From Burkholderiaceae bacterium (lineage in GTDB: Bacteria > Pseudomonadota > Gammaproteobacteria > Burkholderiales > Burkholderiaceae_C), in the NCBI GenBank assembly GCA_026125795.1, contig JAHCKM010000001.1, positions 1,364,001 to 1,428,000 on the forward strand: a stretch of 64,000 nucleotides of DNA. Direction: 5' to 3'. Positions 1-8,459 of the stretch are shown piece by piece. The translations under genes and the position numbers were made by a program. Under the pieces are notes generated by a model. It was given only the letters and a program-made list of their open reading frames with translations. It did no database searches and had not been told where the DNA came from. Every line of letters starts with the position of its first letter. Within the stretch, counting starts at the first letter, position 1.

Positions 1-519
1 CCGCTGCTGCCCGACCTCGCGGCGCGCAGCGGCCAGACGGTGGCGCTGGTGGTATGGGGGACGCGCGGGCCGACCATCGTGCTGCGCGAGGCGTCGCCCT
101 CGGCGGTGCATGTCGACATGCGGCACGGCACCGTGTTCTCGATCGTCGGCACGGCATCGGGCCGGTTGTTCGCGGCGTTCCTGCCGGCCGATGTGGTGCG
201 CCCGGTGTACGAGGCCGAGCGCCGCGCGGCGCCAGCCGGCACGGCGCCCACGTGGGCGCAGCTGCAGCGCGAGCTCGACGAGGTGCGGCGCCACGGCCTC
301 GGCCGCGCCGAGGGCGCGGTGGTGGCCGGCGTCAGCGCGCTGTCGGCACCGGTGTTCGACCATCGGGGCGCGATGGTGCTGGCGATCACCGCGATCGGAC
401 CCTCGGCCGCGCTCGATACCCGTTGGAGCGGCGCGGTGGCGGCCACTTTGCGCGATGCAGCACGTTCGGTGTCGGCGCGCTTGGGCCACCGCGCACCTGC
501 GACGCCCGGCGAGCGCTGA
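1..519 (+). CDS. IclR-family transcriptional regulator, C-terminal part (5' truncated by window)
   Basis: The frame is open from base 1 and ends at a TGA at 517-519, leaving 172 residues. What remains resembles the effector-binding half of IclR regulators: a TASGRLFAAF segment near residue 60, then a long linker helix, then the SALSAPVFDHRG stretch and LAITAIGP strand that form the GAF-like ligand pocket of this family. The DNA-binding winged helix must lie upstream of the window. It would act in the cytoplasm as a ligand-responsive repressor or activator; the ligand cannot be read from the sequence. The next gene, gshA, starts 130 bp downstream on the same strand and is probably an independent unit. 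Confidence 0.8.
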   Translation, partial: PLLPDLAARSGQTVALVVWGTRGPTIVLREASPSAVHVDMRHGTVFSIVGTASGRLFAAFLPADVVRPVYEAERRAAPAGTAPTWAQLQRELDEVRRHGLGRAEGAVVAGVSALSAPVFDHRGAMVLAITAIGPSAALDTRWSGAVAATLRDAARSVSARLGHRAPATPGER

Positions 520-649
520 GCACAAATCCGGCGCGGCGTCAGCCCGGCGCGGCGATCACCCTCGATGTGCAGGGTCAGCAGGAAAGTCCGCGCCCCGTTA
601 CGATGCGGCCCAACCCGCGGCAGGCGGTGATTCAACCAGGGGACAGAAG

Positions 650-2194
650 TTGAAACGAACGAATGACCGGCTTGCCAGGCTCTCGATCGACCGGCTGCGC
701 GGCATGCGCCGCGGCATCGAGAAGGAAAGCCTGCGCGTGCTGCCCGGCGGCGCGCTGGCGTTGACGCCGCATCCGGTCGCGCTCGGTTCGGCGCTGACGC
801 ACGCGCGCATCACCACCGACTACAGCGAGTCGCAGCTCGAGCTGATCACCGGAGTGCACACCGACGCGCAGGCGTGCGCGCGCGAGCTGACCGAAGTGCA
901 CCAGTTCGTCTACCGCGTGCTGCAAGGCTGCGGCGACGAGATGCTGTGGGTGGCCAGCATGCCGTGCGGGCTGCCCGCCGACGAGACGATTCCGATCGGC
1001 CGCTACGGCACGTCGAACATCGGGCATGCCAAGAGCGTGTACCGCGTAGGCCTGGGCCACCGCTATGGCCGGCGCATGCAGACGATCTCGGGCATCCACT
1101 ACAACTGGTCGCTGCCGGGCCTGGGCAACGACGAGTACCTTGCGCTGATCCGCAACTTCAGGCGCCATTCGTTCGTGCTGCTCGCGCTGTTCGGCGCGTC
1201 GCCGGCGGTGTGTTCGAGCTTCGTGGCCGGCCGCGAGCACGGCTTGCAGCCGCTGTCGCCGCACACTTTGCACCTTCCGCACGCCACGTCGTTGCGCATG
1301 GGGCGCCTCGGCTACCAGAGTGACGCGCAAGCATCGATCGCGGTGAGCTACAACAATCTGGAGAGTTATGCGGCCTCGCTGCACGAAGCGCTGACCAAGC
1401 CCTATCCGGCCTACGAGGCGATCGGCGTGCGCAATCCGGGCGGCGAGTACAACCAGCTCGCCACCACGCTGCTGCAGATCGAGAACGAGTTCTACGGCAC
1501 GATCCGGCCCAAGCGCGTGATCCGCAGCGGCGAGCGGCCGCTGCACGCGCTGCGCGAACGCGGCATCGAGTATGTCGAGGTGCGTTGTTTGGACCTCGAT
1601 CCGTTCGTCTCGGTGGGCATCGAGGCGTCGACGATGTGCTTCATCGACCTGTTCCTGCTGCATTGCCTGCTCAGCGACAGCCCGCCCGACACGCGCGAGG
1701 AGATCGCGGCGCTGGCGCGCAACCAGCACGCCACCGCCGCGCGCGGCCGCGAGCCGGGCCTGAAGCTCGAGCGCGGACGCGGCAGCGTCACGCTGGCCGA
1801 TTGGGGCGCGGAGCTGATCGAAGGCTGCGGCCCGATCGCGGCGCGGCTCGATGCCGCGTTTGGCGGCCACGCGTATCGCGACGCGTTCGGCGCGGCGCAA
1901 CGCGCATGGCGCGCGCCGCAGCAGTTGCCGTCGGCGCGCGTGCTCGATGCGATCGCGCGCTCCGAAGGATGCGGCTACACCGCGTTCGTGCACGAGCGTT
2001 CGCTGCAGGCGCGACAGGCGCTGCTGGCGTTGCCGTGGAGCCCCGAGCAACAGGCGCGCTTCGAGCGCGAAGCGGAAACGTCGCTGGCCGAGCAGGCGGC
2101 GATCGAAGCCGCCGATACGATCCCGTTCGAGGCGTTTCGACAGGACTACGTGTCGGCCGAGCGGCTGATGCCCGCGCTGGCGACCGCCGCCTGA
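650..2194 (+). CDS. gshA: glutamate-cysteine ligase, GshA type
   Basis: First step of glutathione synthesis: ATP-dependent joining of glutamate (gamma carboxyl) to cysteine in the cytoplasm. The protein has 514 residues from this start, close to the 518 of E. coli GshA. The family signature RGIEKESLR lies at residues 21-29 and is followed by a LGSALTH and ITTDYSESQLELIT stretch typical of the enterobacterial-type ligase. I chose the TTG at 650 because AGGGGA (638-643) sits about 7 bases upstream; an internal ATG at 704 would remove 18 residues and start just before the signature. The stop lies 10 bp from the stop of the convergent lyase gene, leaving no room for a separate terminator. Confidence 0.9.
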   Translation: MKRTNDRLARLSIDRLRGMRRGIEKESLRVLPGGALALTPHPVALGSALTHARITTDYSESQLELITGVHTDAQACARELTEVHQFVYRVLQGCGDEMLWVASMPCGLPADETIPIGRYGTSNIGHAKSVYRVGLGHRYGRRMQTISGIHYNWSLPGLGNDEYLALIRNFRRHSFVLLALFGASPAVCSSFVAGREHGLQPLSPHTLHLPHATSLRMGRLGYQSDAQASIAVSYNNLESYAASLHEALTKPYPAYEAIGVRNPGGEYNQLATTLLQIENEFYGTIRPKRVIRSGERPLHALRERGIEYVEVRCLDLDPFVSVGIEASTMCFIDLFLLHCLLSDSPPDTREEIAALARNQHATAARGREPGLKLERGRGSVTLADWGAELIEGCGPIAARLDAAFGGHAYRDAFGAAQRAWRAPQQLPSARVLDAIARSEGCGYTAFVHERSLQARQALLALPWSPEQQARFEREAETSLAEQAAIEAADTIPFEAFRQDYVSAERLMPALATAA

Positions 2195-2204
2195 GTTGTC
2201 CCTC

Positions 2205-3143
2205 CTACAGCGGCTTGAGCGCGGCCCGTGCATCGTGGCGCGCCAGACGCGCCAGCAGGAACTCGACTTCCGTGCGCGCAGTCGGCGTCAGGGCCGACCT
2301 GGGCGCACGCTGCGCGCTCGACGCGATCAGGCCGCGGCGCTGCAGCACGTGCTTGCGCACCGCCAGCCCCACGCCGGGCTGCTGCTCGTAGCGCAGCAGC
2401 GGCAGGTGGGCGTCGAACAGGTCGTGCGCCGCGTCGCGTTGCTGCTCGCGCTGCAGTCGCACCACGTCGCACAGCATGTCGGGAAACGCATAGCCCGTCA
2501 TCGCGCCGTCGGCGCCGCGCTCGCACTCGAAGTCGAGGAACAGCCCGCCGTTGCCGCACAGGATGGAGATGTGGCGCATCGAGCCGTCGCGCTCGAAGGC
2601 ACGCAGCGCGCTGATCTTCTCCAGCCCCGGCCAGTCCTCGTGCTTGAGCATCACGCACGAGGGGTTGTCCTGCACGATGCGGCGGATCACCGCCGGCGTC
2701 ATCTGCACGCTGAACGTGAGCGGGTAGTCCTGGATCACGAACGGCACGTCGGCGCCGATCGCCTGCGCGGCGTTCGCGTAGTAGCCGCCGATCTGTTCGT
2801 CGGTGCGCAGGGTGTTGGGCGGCGCGATCATCACGCCGGCGGCGCCGAGCGCCATCGATTCGAGCGCCAGCGTGCGCATCGCCGCGAAACCCGGCGCGGT
2901 GACGCCGACGATCACCGGCGTGCGGCCGAAGGCCTGGATGAACGCCCTGGCCACCGCGAGGCTCTCGGCCGCATCGAGCTTGGGCGCCTCGCCGAGCTGG
3001 CCGAGCACGGTGACACCGGCGGCGCCGATGCTGAGATAGAACTCGCTCAGGCGGTGGATCGAGGCGAGGTCGATGCGGCCGTCTTCGGAGAAGGGCGTGG
3101 GCGCTATCGGGAACACGCCTTGGGCTTGCTGCAGTGCGCTCAT
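2205..3143 (-). CDS. DapA-superfamily lyase/aldolase (dihydrodipicolinate synthase family)
   Basis: A 312-residue TIM-barrel protein of the class I aldolase family that includes DapA and N-acetylneuraminate lyase. The Schiff-base lysine is visible as K167 in CVMLKHED and the proton-relay tyrosine as Y140 in VIQDYP. The GTTGE loop of true DapA, which supplies two catalytic threonines, reads GQLGE here (48-52), so lysine synthesis is unlikely; cleavage or condensation of another pyruvate-type or keto-acid substrate is more plausible. The ATG at 3143 is preferred over in-frame ATGs at 3194/3197 because it begins at the usual family N-terminus. It is divergent from an MFS gene across 56 bp, suggesting import and breakdown of one substrate. 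Confidence 0.8.
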   Translation of the reverse strand: MSALQQAQGVFPIAPTPFSEDGRIDLASIHRLSEFYLSIGAAGVTVLGQLGEAPKLDAAESLAVARAFIQAFGRTPVIVGVTAPGFAAMRTLALESMALGAAGVMIAPPNTLRTDEQIGGYYANAAQAIGADVPFVIQDYPLTFSVQMTPAVIRRIVQDNPSCVMLKHEDWPGLEKISALRAFERDGSMRHISILCGNGGLFLDFECERGADGAMTGYAFPDMLCDVVRLQREQQRDAAHDLFDAHLPLLRYEQQPGVGLAVRKHVLQRRGLIASSAQRAPRSALTPTARTEVEFLLARLARHDARAALKPL

Positions 3144-3199
3144 GGATTTCAATCGTAATCGCACCGATCGGCAGGCGCCGCGGCCAGCCGGCATCATCG

Positions 3200-4432
3200 A
3201 TGGCCATGACGCCGGCTGAACCCACCACCGATTCGCGTTATGCCTGGACGCGCCTGTGCGTGACGCTGGCGCTGATGACCATCGGCTCGGCCGGCATGTA
3301 CGTGGTGTCGGTCGTGCTGCCCGCGGTGCAGGCCGAGTTCGGCGTCGCGCGCGCCGATGCGTCGTTGCCCTACACGCTGCTGATGGTCGGCTTCGGCCTG
3401 GGCGGCATCTGGATGGGGCGGCTGGCCGACCGCCACGGCGTGATGCGGCCGATCCTGATCGGTGCCGCCGGCCTCGGGTTCGGCTTCATCGGTGCGGCGC
3501 TGTCGGGCAGCATCTGGCTGTTCGCGATCGCCCACGGGGTCGGCATCGGGCTGCTGGGGTCGTCGGCGACCTTCGCGCCGCTGGTGGCCGACACATCGTT
3601 GTGGTTCGTGCGGCGGCGCGGCATCGCGGTCGCGATCTGCGCCAGCGGCAACTACCTGGCCGGCGCGATCTGGCCGCCGATCGTGCAGCACTTCGTCGAG
3701 CAGGTTGGTTGGCGCCAGACCTACATCGGCCTGGGCATTCTGTGCGCCGTCACGCTGCCGCTGCTTGCGCTGGCCATGCGCCGGCGCCCGCCCAAGGCGC
3801 AGCCGGCACCGAGCGCGCCGCACTTCGGCACGCCGTCGCAACGGCCTTTCGGCCTCTCGCTCAACGGCGCGCAAACGATGCTGTGCATCGCGGGCGTGGC
3901 CTGCTGCGTGGCGATGTCGATGCCGCAGGTGCACATCGTGGCCTACTGCACCGACCTCGGTTTCGGCGCCGCACGCGGCGCGCAGATGCTGTCGCTGATG
4001 CTCGCCTGCGGCATCGTCAGCCGGCTGATCTCGGGCGCGATTTGCGACCGCATCGGCGGCTTGCGCACGCTGCTGCTCGGCTCGGCCCTGCAAGGGCTGG
4101 CGCTGGTGCTGTTCCTGCCGTTCGACGGCCTGGTGTCGCTGTACGTGATCTCGGCGCTGTTCGGGCTGTTCCAGGGTGGCATCGTGCCGAGCTACGCGAT
4201 CATCGTGCGCGAATACTTCCCGCCCGCTGAAGCCGGCGCCCGCGTCGGCACGGTGCTGATGTGCACGCTGCTCGGCATGGCACTGGGCGGCTGGATGTCG
4301 GGCAAGGTGTTCGACCTGACCGGCAGCTACCAGGCGGCGTTCGTCAACGGCGTGGCGTGGAACCTGCTGAACCTGACGATCGCGTTCACGCTGCTGCGGC
4401 GCACGCGCCGGCTGGCACTGCAGCCGGCCTAG
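3200..4432 (+). CDS. MFS transporter (carboxylate-type)
   Basis: A 410-residue major facilitator protein with about twelve hydrophobic segments. The loop GRLADRHGVMRP between helices 2 and 3 is the family A-motif, and a second copy (SGAICDRIGGLR) occurs between helices 8 and 9 after a hydrophilic central loop near residues 195-215. The overall look recalls the monocarboxylate and oxalate/formate exchanger branches, but the substrate is not certain. ATGs at 3200 and 3206 are both usable. The head-to-head arrangement with the DapA-like lyase suggests a shared promoter region and a joint role in use of a small carboxylate. Inner membrane. Confidence 0.8.
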   Translation: MAMTPAEPTTDSRYAWTRLCVTLALMTIGSAGMYVVSVVLPAVQAEFGVARADASLPYTLLMVGFGLGGIWMGRLADRHGVMRPILIGAAGLGFGFIGAALSGSIWLFAIAHGVGIGLLGSSATFAPLVADTSLWFVRRRGIAVAICASGNYLAGAIWPPIVQHFVEQVGWRQTYIGLGILCAVTLPLLALAMRRRPPKAQPAPSAPHFGTPSQRPFGLSLNGAQTMLCIAGVACCVAMSMPQVHIVAYCTDLGFGAARGAQMLSLMLACGIVSRLISGAICDRIGGLRTLLLGSALQGLALVLFLPFDGLVSLYVISALFGLFQGGIVPSYAIIVREYFPPAEAGARVGTVLMCTLLGMALGGWMSGKVFDLTGSYQAAFVNGVAWNLLNLTIAFTLLRRTRRLALQPA

Positions 4433-4441
4433 GGGAATCCA

Positions 4442-4485
4442 CGCCCTGCGCTCGCGTCGACGCCGCACACGGCGACGGCAGGGCG
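4442..4485. terminator. hairpin between convergent genes
   Basis: Outer arms CGCCCTGC (4442-4449) and GCAGGGCG (4478-4485) enclose an inner CGCCG/CGGCG stem (4461-4465 with 4470-4474). The structure lies between the converging MFS and DUF374 genes. It lacks a T-tract, so it may be a weak or bidirectional terminator or only an mRNA 3' end stabiliser. Confidence 0.4.
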
Positions 4486-4490
4486 CCGGT

Positions 4491-5171
4491 CTACAAGGTG
4501 TGCTCGGGCAGCGCCTCGCTGTCGGGAACATCCCGCTGGCCCGGCACGCGCGCGTCGCGCTTGGCCTGCAGCATCAGGTGCTCCAGGCGACCGAGCACCA
4601 CCGGGTCGCGCGGGTCTTCGGCGCGGGTCAGCGCCTGCATCGGGCCGCGCCACTCGATCTGCAGCCGCGCGAATGGTTTGGGCAGGAAGGCGCGGTTCCA
4701 GCTGCGGTGCAGGTGATAGGCGCGGTCGCAGGTGACGCTGGCGTAGTAGATCGGGCAGTCCAGCAGGCGCGACGCCTCGAGCACTCCGGGCTTGAGCTTG
4801 TAGATCGGCCCGCGCGGCCCGTCGACCGCAAAGCTGCAGTTGTGGCCGGCGCGCACCAGGCGGATCAACCCCTTGAGCCCGGCCGCGCCGCCGCGGCTCG
4901 AAGAGCCGATGCTGACGCGCGCGCCCATCAGCTTGAGCAGCGTGGCCATGATGCGGCCGTCCTTGCTGGGCGACACCAGCGTCGCCAACCGGTAGCGCTT
5001 GACCACGTGCAGCAACGCCAGCTCGTCGCCGTGCCAGTGCGCCACGATGAACGGGCGGCGCTGGCGCAGCGCCTCGCGCATCGATTCGGGCTCGTTCCAC
5101 GTGATGCGCCAAGTCCACGACAGCAAGCGGTAGATCAGCCAGGCCGTGACGCCGAGAAGGGTCTGCTTCAC
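4491..5171 (-). CDS. DUF374 lysophospholipid-acyltransferase-like protein
   Basis: A 226-residue protein of the DUF374 branch of the LPLAT acyltransferase superfamily. After an N-terminal hydrophobic helix (about residues 5-22), which probably anchors it at the cytoplasmic face of the inner membrane, comes HWHGDE (45-50), matching the HX4(D/E) catalytic block, then the DGPRGP block (117-122) used for acyl acceptor or donor binding. Family members are thought to acylate envelope lipids, including lipid A-like or ornithine-type lipids; the acceptor here is unknown. It lies 76 bp downstream of the LysR gene on the same strand, so co-transcription is possible. Confidence 0.8.
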   Translation of the reverse strand: MKQTLLGVTAWLIYRLLSWTWRITWNEPESMREALRQRRPFIVAHWHGDELALLHVVKRYRLATLVSPSKDGRIMATLLKLMGARVSIGSSSRGGAAGLKGLIRLVRAGHNCSFAVDGPRGPIYKLKPGVLEASRLLDCPIYYASVTCDRAYHLHRSWNRAFLPKPFARLQIEWRGPMQALTRAEDPRDPVVLGRLEHLMLQAKRDARVPGQRDVPDSEALPEHTL

Positions 5172-5247
5172 GGGCGGCGGGCGCGGCGGACAGCGCCCGC
5201 CGGCGGCCGGCAGGCGCTGGCGCGTGGCACGAGCTTGGGGGGCGGTC

Positions 5248-6207
5248 TCATCGGCGGCGCGTGGAACGGCGCGATTGTCGCTCCGCGCCGGCCTGGCCGG
5301 CGACCTGCTCGATCAACTCGGCGCCGCGCTGCAGCAGGAAGGACTTGAAGGCCACCGCCACCGGTGCCAGCACCTTCTGGCGCAGATGTACCACGTACCA
5401 CTTGAGCATCACCGGGAACCCGGCGACGTCGAGCACGGCCAGCTGACCCCTCTCGAGCTCGCGCGCGATCGTGTGCGCCGACAGGAAGCTGATCCCCATG
5501 CCGGCGATCACCGCCTGCTTGATGGTCTCGGTGGAGCGGATCTCCATCGCGATCTGCAGCTTGGGCAGGTGCGCTCCGAGGCCGTCCTCCATCGAGTTCC
5601 AGGTGTCGGAGCCGCGCTCGCGCGTGAGCCAGCGCTCCTGCAGCAGCTGCGCCATCGGGATGCGGCGCCGCCTGGCCAACGGGTGGTCGGGCCGCGCGAC
5701 GATCACGTACGGGTGCGGCGCGAAGGCCTCGTGCACGGTATCGATCTCGCGCGGCGGGCGCACCATCACCGCGAGGTCGGTCAGGTTGTCAGCGAGCTGC
5801 TGCAGCAGCTGCTCGCGGTTGAACACGCCCAGGTTCAGCTTGACGCCCGGCAGTGTGCGCGAGAACTGCATCAACAGCTGGGGAAAGAAGTAGTCGCCCG
5901 CGCTGATCACCGCCACGTTGAGCGTGCCGCTCGACACGCCCTGTTGCGCCGCCATCGCTTCGCCGGCCTGCCGGAACAGCTCGATGATGGCGCGGCTGTA
6001 GCGCAGCAGGTCGGTGCCGGCCGGTGTCAGGTAGACCTTCTTGCCCAGGTGCTCGAACAGGGGGGCACCGGCGTGCTGCTGCAGCAGCTTGATCTGCGTG
6101 GACACGGCCGGCTGCGTCAGGTGCAGCTCCTCGGCAGCGCGCGAAAAACTCAGGTGGCGCGCGGCGGTCTCGAACACCTTGAGCTGGCGCAACGTGGCGT
6201 GTTTCAT
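5248..6207 (-). CDS. LysR-family transcriptional regulator, CbbR-like
   Basis: A 319-residue LysR regulator. The winged helix covers about residues 5-62 (LRQLKVFETAARHLSFSRAA, then LTQPAVSTQIK), and the remainder is the two-lobed co-inducer domain. The N-terminus and the long, basic C-terminus resemble CbbR and CysB-like regulators. The ATG at 6207 (start MKHATLRQ) is favoured over one at 6216. It is divergent from an 84-residue unknown gene, and an imperfect palindrome in the shared 106-bp spacer is the likely operator. No cbb genes are visible, so a role in carbon fixation is only suggested by similarity. Confidence 0.85.
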   Translation of the reverse strand: MKHATLRQLKVFETAARHLSFSRAAEELHLTQPAVSTQIKLLQQHAGAPLFEHLGKKVYLTPAGTDLLRYSRAIIELFRQAGEAMAAQQGVSSGTLNVAVISAGDYFFPQLLMQFSRTLPGVKLNLGVFNREQLLQQLADNLTDLAVMVRPPREIDTVHEAFAPHPYVIVARPDHPLARRRRIPMAQLLQERWLTRERGSDTWNSMEDGLGAHLPKLQIAMEIRSTETIKQAVIAGMGISFLSAHTIARELERGQLAVLDVAGFPVMLKWYVVHLRQKVLAPVAVAFKSFLLQRGAELIEQVAGQAGAERQSRRSTRRR

Positions 6208-6248
6208 CGCGGGCACGGCCCTCCTATCAGTGATCGTTTATGCAAACC

Positions 6249-6273
6249 ATCAAAAACTTTCAGTTTCATTGAT
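6249..6273. promoter_or_regulatory. candidate LysR operator (interrupted palindrome)
   Basis: An AAACT-TTC-AGTTT inverted repeat is nested inside ATCA...TGAT ends (6249-6273). It is AT-rich, unlike its surroundings, and sits midway between the LysR start (6207) and the small gene start (6314), where a LysR-type regulator would control both itself and its target. Confidence 0.5.
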
Positions 6274-6313
6274 GCTTGCGGGTGCCTAGTATGCGGGCAA
6301 CCAGGAGATGAAC

Positions 6314-6568
6314 ATGGCCATCACAGCAATCGCCGCCCGCCCCAGCGCCGCCGAATCCACGCTCAACGCGTACAACACCACCTTTTCCGTGCTGGAGCTC
6401 GACTGGCACTGGGATCGCGAAACCTACGACCGACTGAACGCCGAAGGCGACGGCCGCGCAGCGTTGCGCACCTATGTGCAGCAGCACCGGCCGCACCTGT
6501 TGCGTGCCTACGGTGTCGATTGCCTGGTCGACGCCATCGAACAGACTCGCCGCGCGTTGTCGCGCTAG
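6314..6568 (+). CDS. small protein of unknown function, divergent from LysR gene
   Basis: Encodes 84 residues; I do not recognise the family. The first 14 residues are rich in alanine and isoleucine but are not a convincing signal peptide. The centre holds an aromatic patch, VLELDWHWDRETYDRLN (about 25-41), and the rest is predicted helical and charged. The start at 6314 fits AGGAG (6303-6307) at a 6-base spacing better than the ATG at 6308, which touches that site. No cysteines except C70. Its position opposite a CbbR-like LysR gene and next to a palindromic operator suggests it is the regulator's target. The reading frame shows normal high-GC third positions, supporting real coding. Confidence 0.6.
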   Translation: MAITAIAARPSAAESTLNAYNTTFSVLELDWHWDRETYDRLNAEGDGRAALRTYVQQHRPHLLRAYGVDCLVDAIEQTRRALSR

Positions 6569-6651
6569 GTTTTCGTTCTCAGTACTTTCCCGATGCGTCA
6601 CCACGCTGCTCGGTGCACATCGATGTACGGGAGACACGCTGCCGAAGAAAA

Positions 6652-6696
6652 TTGACTGCGGTCAAGAGGAATTCGGCTGATTCGCCGGAGCATATT
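6652..6696 (+). promoter_or_regulatory. FNR-type box and promoter of tctCBA
   Basis: TTGACTGCGGTCAA (6652-6665) is a perfect TTGAC-N4-GTCAA palindrome, identical to the one at 20317-20330. A -10-like CATATT lies at 6691-6696, its centre 35 bp from the box centre, close to the class II activator arrangement. The tctC ATG is 157 bp downstream of the box, so a leader of about 120 bases is implied. Confidence 0.65.
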
Positions 6697-6821
6697 CGTG
6701 CGGTGAATGCAGGGGAGTGACGGGGCTGGTTGCTCTCCGGTTGGCCGTATGATCAAAGTTCGAGAGGGCGCGCGTTGGGTTCTCGTGTGCGCTCGACCAA
6801 ACGACAAGGAGACGTCAGCCA

Positions 6822-7847
6822 ATGAGCAGCAACCTCAAAGCAGCCGTCAGCGGCTGCATGCAACGCACAGCCGCCGTCGCAGCCATCGCGCTGCTCGCCG
6901 GTGTGACGCCCGCGCAGGCCGCATGGCAACCGGAGAAGCCGGTGGAGTTCGTGGTGCCGGCCGGCACCGGCGGCGGTGCCGATCAGATGGCGCGCCTGAT
7001 CCAGGGTATCGTCGCCAAGCACAACCTGATGAAGCAGCCGCTGATCGTCGTGAACAAGTCCGGCGGCGCGGGTGCCGAGGGCTTCCTCGACGTGAAGGGC
7101 GCCAAGGGCGATCCGCACAAGATCGTCATCACGCTGTCCAATCTGTTCACCACGCCGTTGGCCACCGGCGTGCCGTTCAACTGGAAGGATCTGACCCCGG
7201 TGGCGATGCTGGCGCTCGACCAGTTCGTGCTGTGGGTCAACGCCGAGACGCCGTATCAAAACGCCAAGCAGTACATCGACGCCGTCAAGGCCGCGGGCCC
7301 GTCGAAGATGAAGATGGGCGGCACCGGCTCCAAGCAGGAAGACCAGATCATCACGGTGGGTCTGGAGAAGGCCACCGGCGTCAAGTTCATCTACGTGCCT
7401 TTCAAGGGCGGCGGCGACGTGGCGGTGCAGCTCACCGGCAAGCACATCGACTCGTCGGTCAACAACCCGATCGAAGCAGTGGCGCAATGGCGCGCCGGCA
7501 AGCTGCGGCCGCTGTGCGTGTTCGACTCCGAGCGCATGACCGGCAAGGAGCCGCTGGCCGACGGCAAGTCGTGGAGCGACATCCCGACCTGCAAGGAGTC
7601 CGGCGTGCCGACCGACTACCTGATGCTGCGCGGCATCTTCATGCCGGCCGGTGTCACGCCCGACCAGGTGGCCTTCTACGTCGACCTGATGAAGAAGGTC
7701 CGCGAGACCCAGGACTGGAAAGACTTCATCAAGCTCGGTGCGTTCAACGATACCTTCATGGCCGGCGCCGACTACGCCAAGTGGGTCGAGAAGAACGAAG
7801 CGCTGCACAAGGGCCTGATGCAGGAAGCCGGGTTCCTGGCCAAGTAA
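6822..7847 (+). CDS. tctC: tripartite tricarboxylate transporter substrate-binding protein (Bug/TctC family)
   Basis: A 341-residue periplasmic binding protein of the Bug family. Residues 1-34 form a signal peptide with a hydrophobic core (AAVAAIALLAG) and an AQAA cleavage region. The mature start KPVEFVVPAGTGGGADQMAR is the characteristic first ligand-binding strand and loop of TctC proteins. It would deliver a carboxylate to TctAB in the inner membrane. AAGGAGA lies about 8 bases before the ATG. tctB follows after a hairpin-bearing 90-bp gap. The upstream FNR-type box and the neighbouring oxalate genes suggest that oxalate or a related di- or tricarboxylate is the substrate (inference). Confidence 0.9.
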   Translation: MSSNLKAAVSGCMQRTAAVAAIALLAGVTPAQAAWQPEKPVEFVVPAGTGGGADQMARLIQGIVAKHNLMKQPLIVVNKSGGAGAEGFLDVKGAKGDPHKIVITLSNLFTTPLATGVPFNWKDLTPVAMLALDQFVLWVNAETPYQNAKQYIDAVKAAGPSKMKMGGTGSKQEDQIITVGLEKATGVKFIYVPFKGGGDVAVQLTGKHIDSSVNNPIEAVAQWRAGKLRPLCVFDSERMTGKEPLADGKSWSDIPTCKESGVPTDYLMLRGIFMPAGVTPDQVAFYVDLMKKVRETQDWKDFIKLGAFNDTFMAGADYAKWVEKNEALHKGLMQEAGFLAK

Positions 7848-7858
7848 GCTCCCCGCCT

Positions 7859-7913
7859 CAAGCCTGTTCGTCCTGACGGCCGGCCGTGCGAACGGCCGCA
7901 GGGCGGAGGCTTG
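7859..7913 (+). promoter_or_regulatory. intercistronic hairpin between tctC and tctB
   Basis: CAAGCCT (7859-7865) can pair with AGGCTTG (7907-7913), and inside lies CGGCCG-TGCGAA-CGGCCG (7881-7898). A stable structure directly behind a binding-protein gene commonly protects the upstream message or attenuates the membrane genes, giving more binding protein than permease. No T-tract follows. Confidence 0.5.
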
Positions 7914-7937
7914 CCCGAAGATCTGGAGGTTGAGCCC

Positions 7938-8456
7938 ATGAACTCCGATACCGCCGATCCAGGCAGCCCCGCGGGCATCAAGACCTGGGTCGTCGAACTC
8001 ACCGTCGCGCTCGGGCTGTTCGTGCTCGGCGCGGTCGTGGGTTACAACAGCTGGCTGCTCGGCGCCGGCTGGCGGGACGACGGTCCCGGCGCGGGTTACT
8101 TTCCCTTCTACATCGGCCTGCTGATCTGCATTTCCAGCGCGGTCGTCGGCTACGGCGCGATCAAGCATGCCAAGGGCAGCGGCAAGGTGTTCGTCACCTA
8201 CCCGCAGCTCAGGCTGGTCATGACCGTGCTGTTGCCGTCGCTGGCGTTCGTGATCGGCGTGCAGTTGCTGGGCATCTACGTCGGCTCGTTCCTGTTCATC
8301 GCCGGCTTCATGATCTGGGTCGGCAAGTACCACTGGGCCAAGAGCGGGACGATCGCGTTCGCGGTGATGGCCGTGGCCTTTCTCATGTTCGAGGTGTGGT
8401 TCAAGGTGCCGTTGTTCAAGGGCGCCCTCGCGCCGCTGCGCTTCTTGGGATATTGA
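7938..8456 (+). CDS. tctB: tripartite tricarboxylate transporter small membrane subunit TctB
   Basis: A 172-residue protein with four hydrophobic segments, at roughly residues 15-38, 50-72, 90-120 and 128-155, the standard TctB topology. The segment DDGPGAGYFPFYIG after helix 1 is the usual TctB signature (GPGxFP). The ATG at 7938 has GGAGG at 7925-7929, 8 bases upstream. It pairs with TctA in the inner membrane. Only three bases separate its stop from the tctA start, so the two are translationally linked. Confidence 0.88.
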   Translation: MNSDTADPGSPAGIKTWVVELTVALGLFVLGAVVGYNSWLLGAGWRDDGPGAGYFPFYIGLLICISSAVVGYGAIKHAKGSGKVFVTYPQLRLVMTVLLPSLAFVIGVQLLGIYVGSFLFIAGFMIWVGKYHWAKSGTIAFAVMAVAFLMFEVWFKVPLFKGALAPLRFLGY

Positions 8457-8459
8457 GCC

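Noticed and set aside
632-2233. Long minus-strand frame opposite gshA
   Set aside because: Arginine/histidine-rich composition typical of antisense frames of high-GC genes; gshA is clearly the real gene.
3194-4531. Long minus-strand frame opposite the MFS gene
   Set aside because: Low-complexity Arg/Gln/His composition and no start signal; a shadow of the transporter gene.
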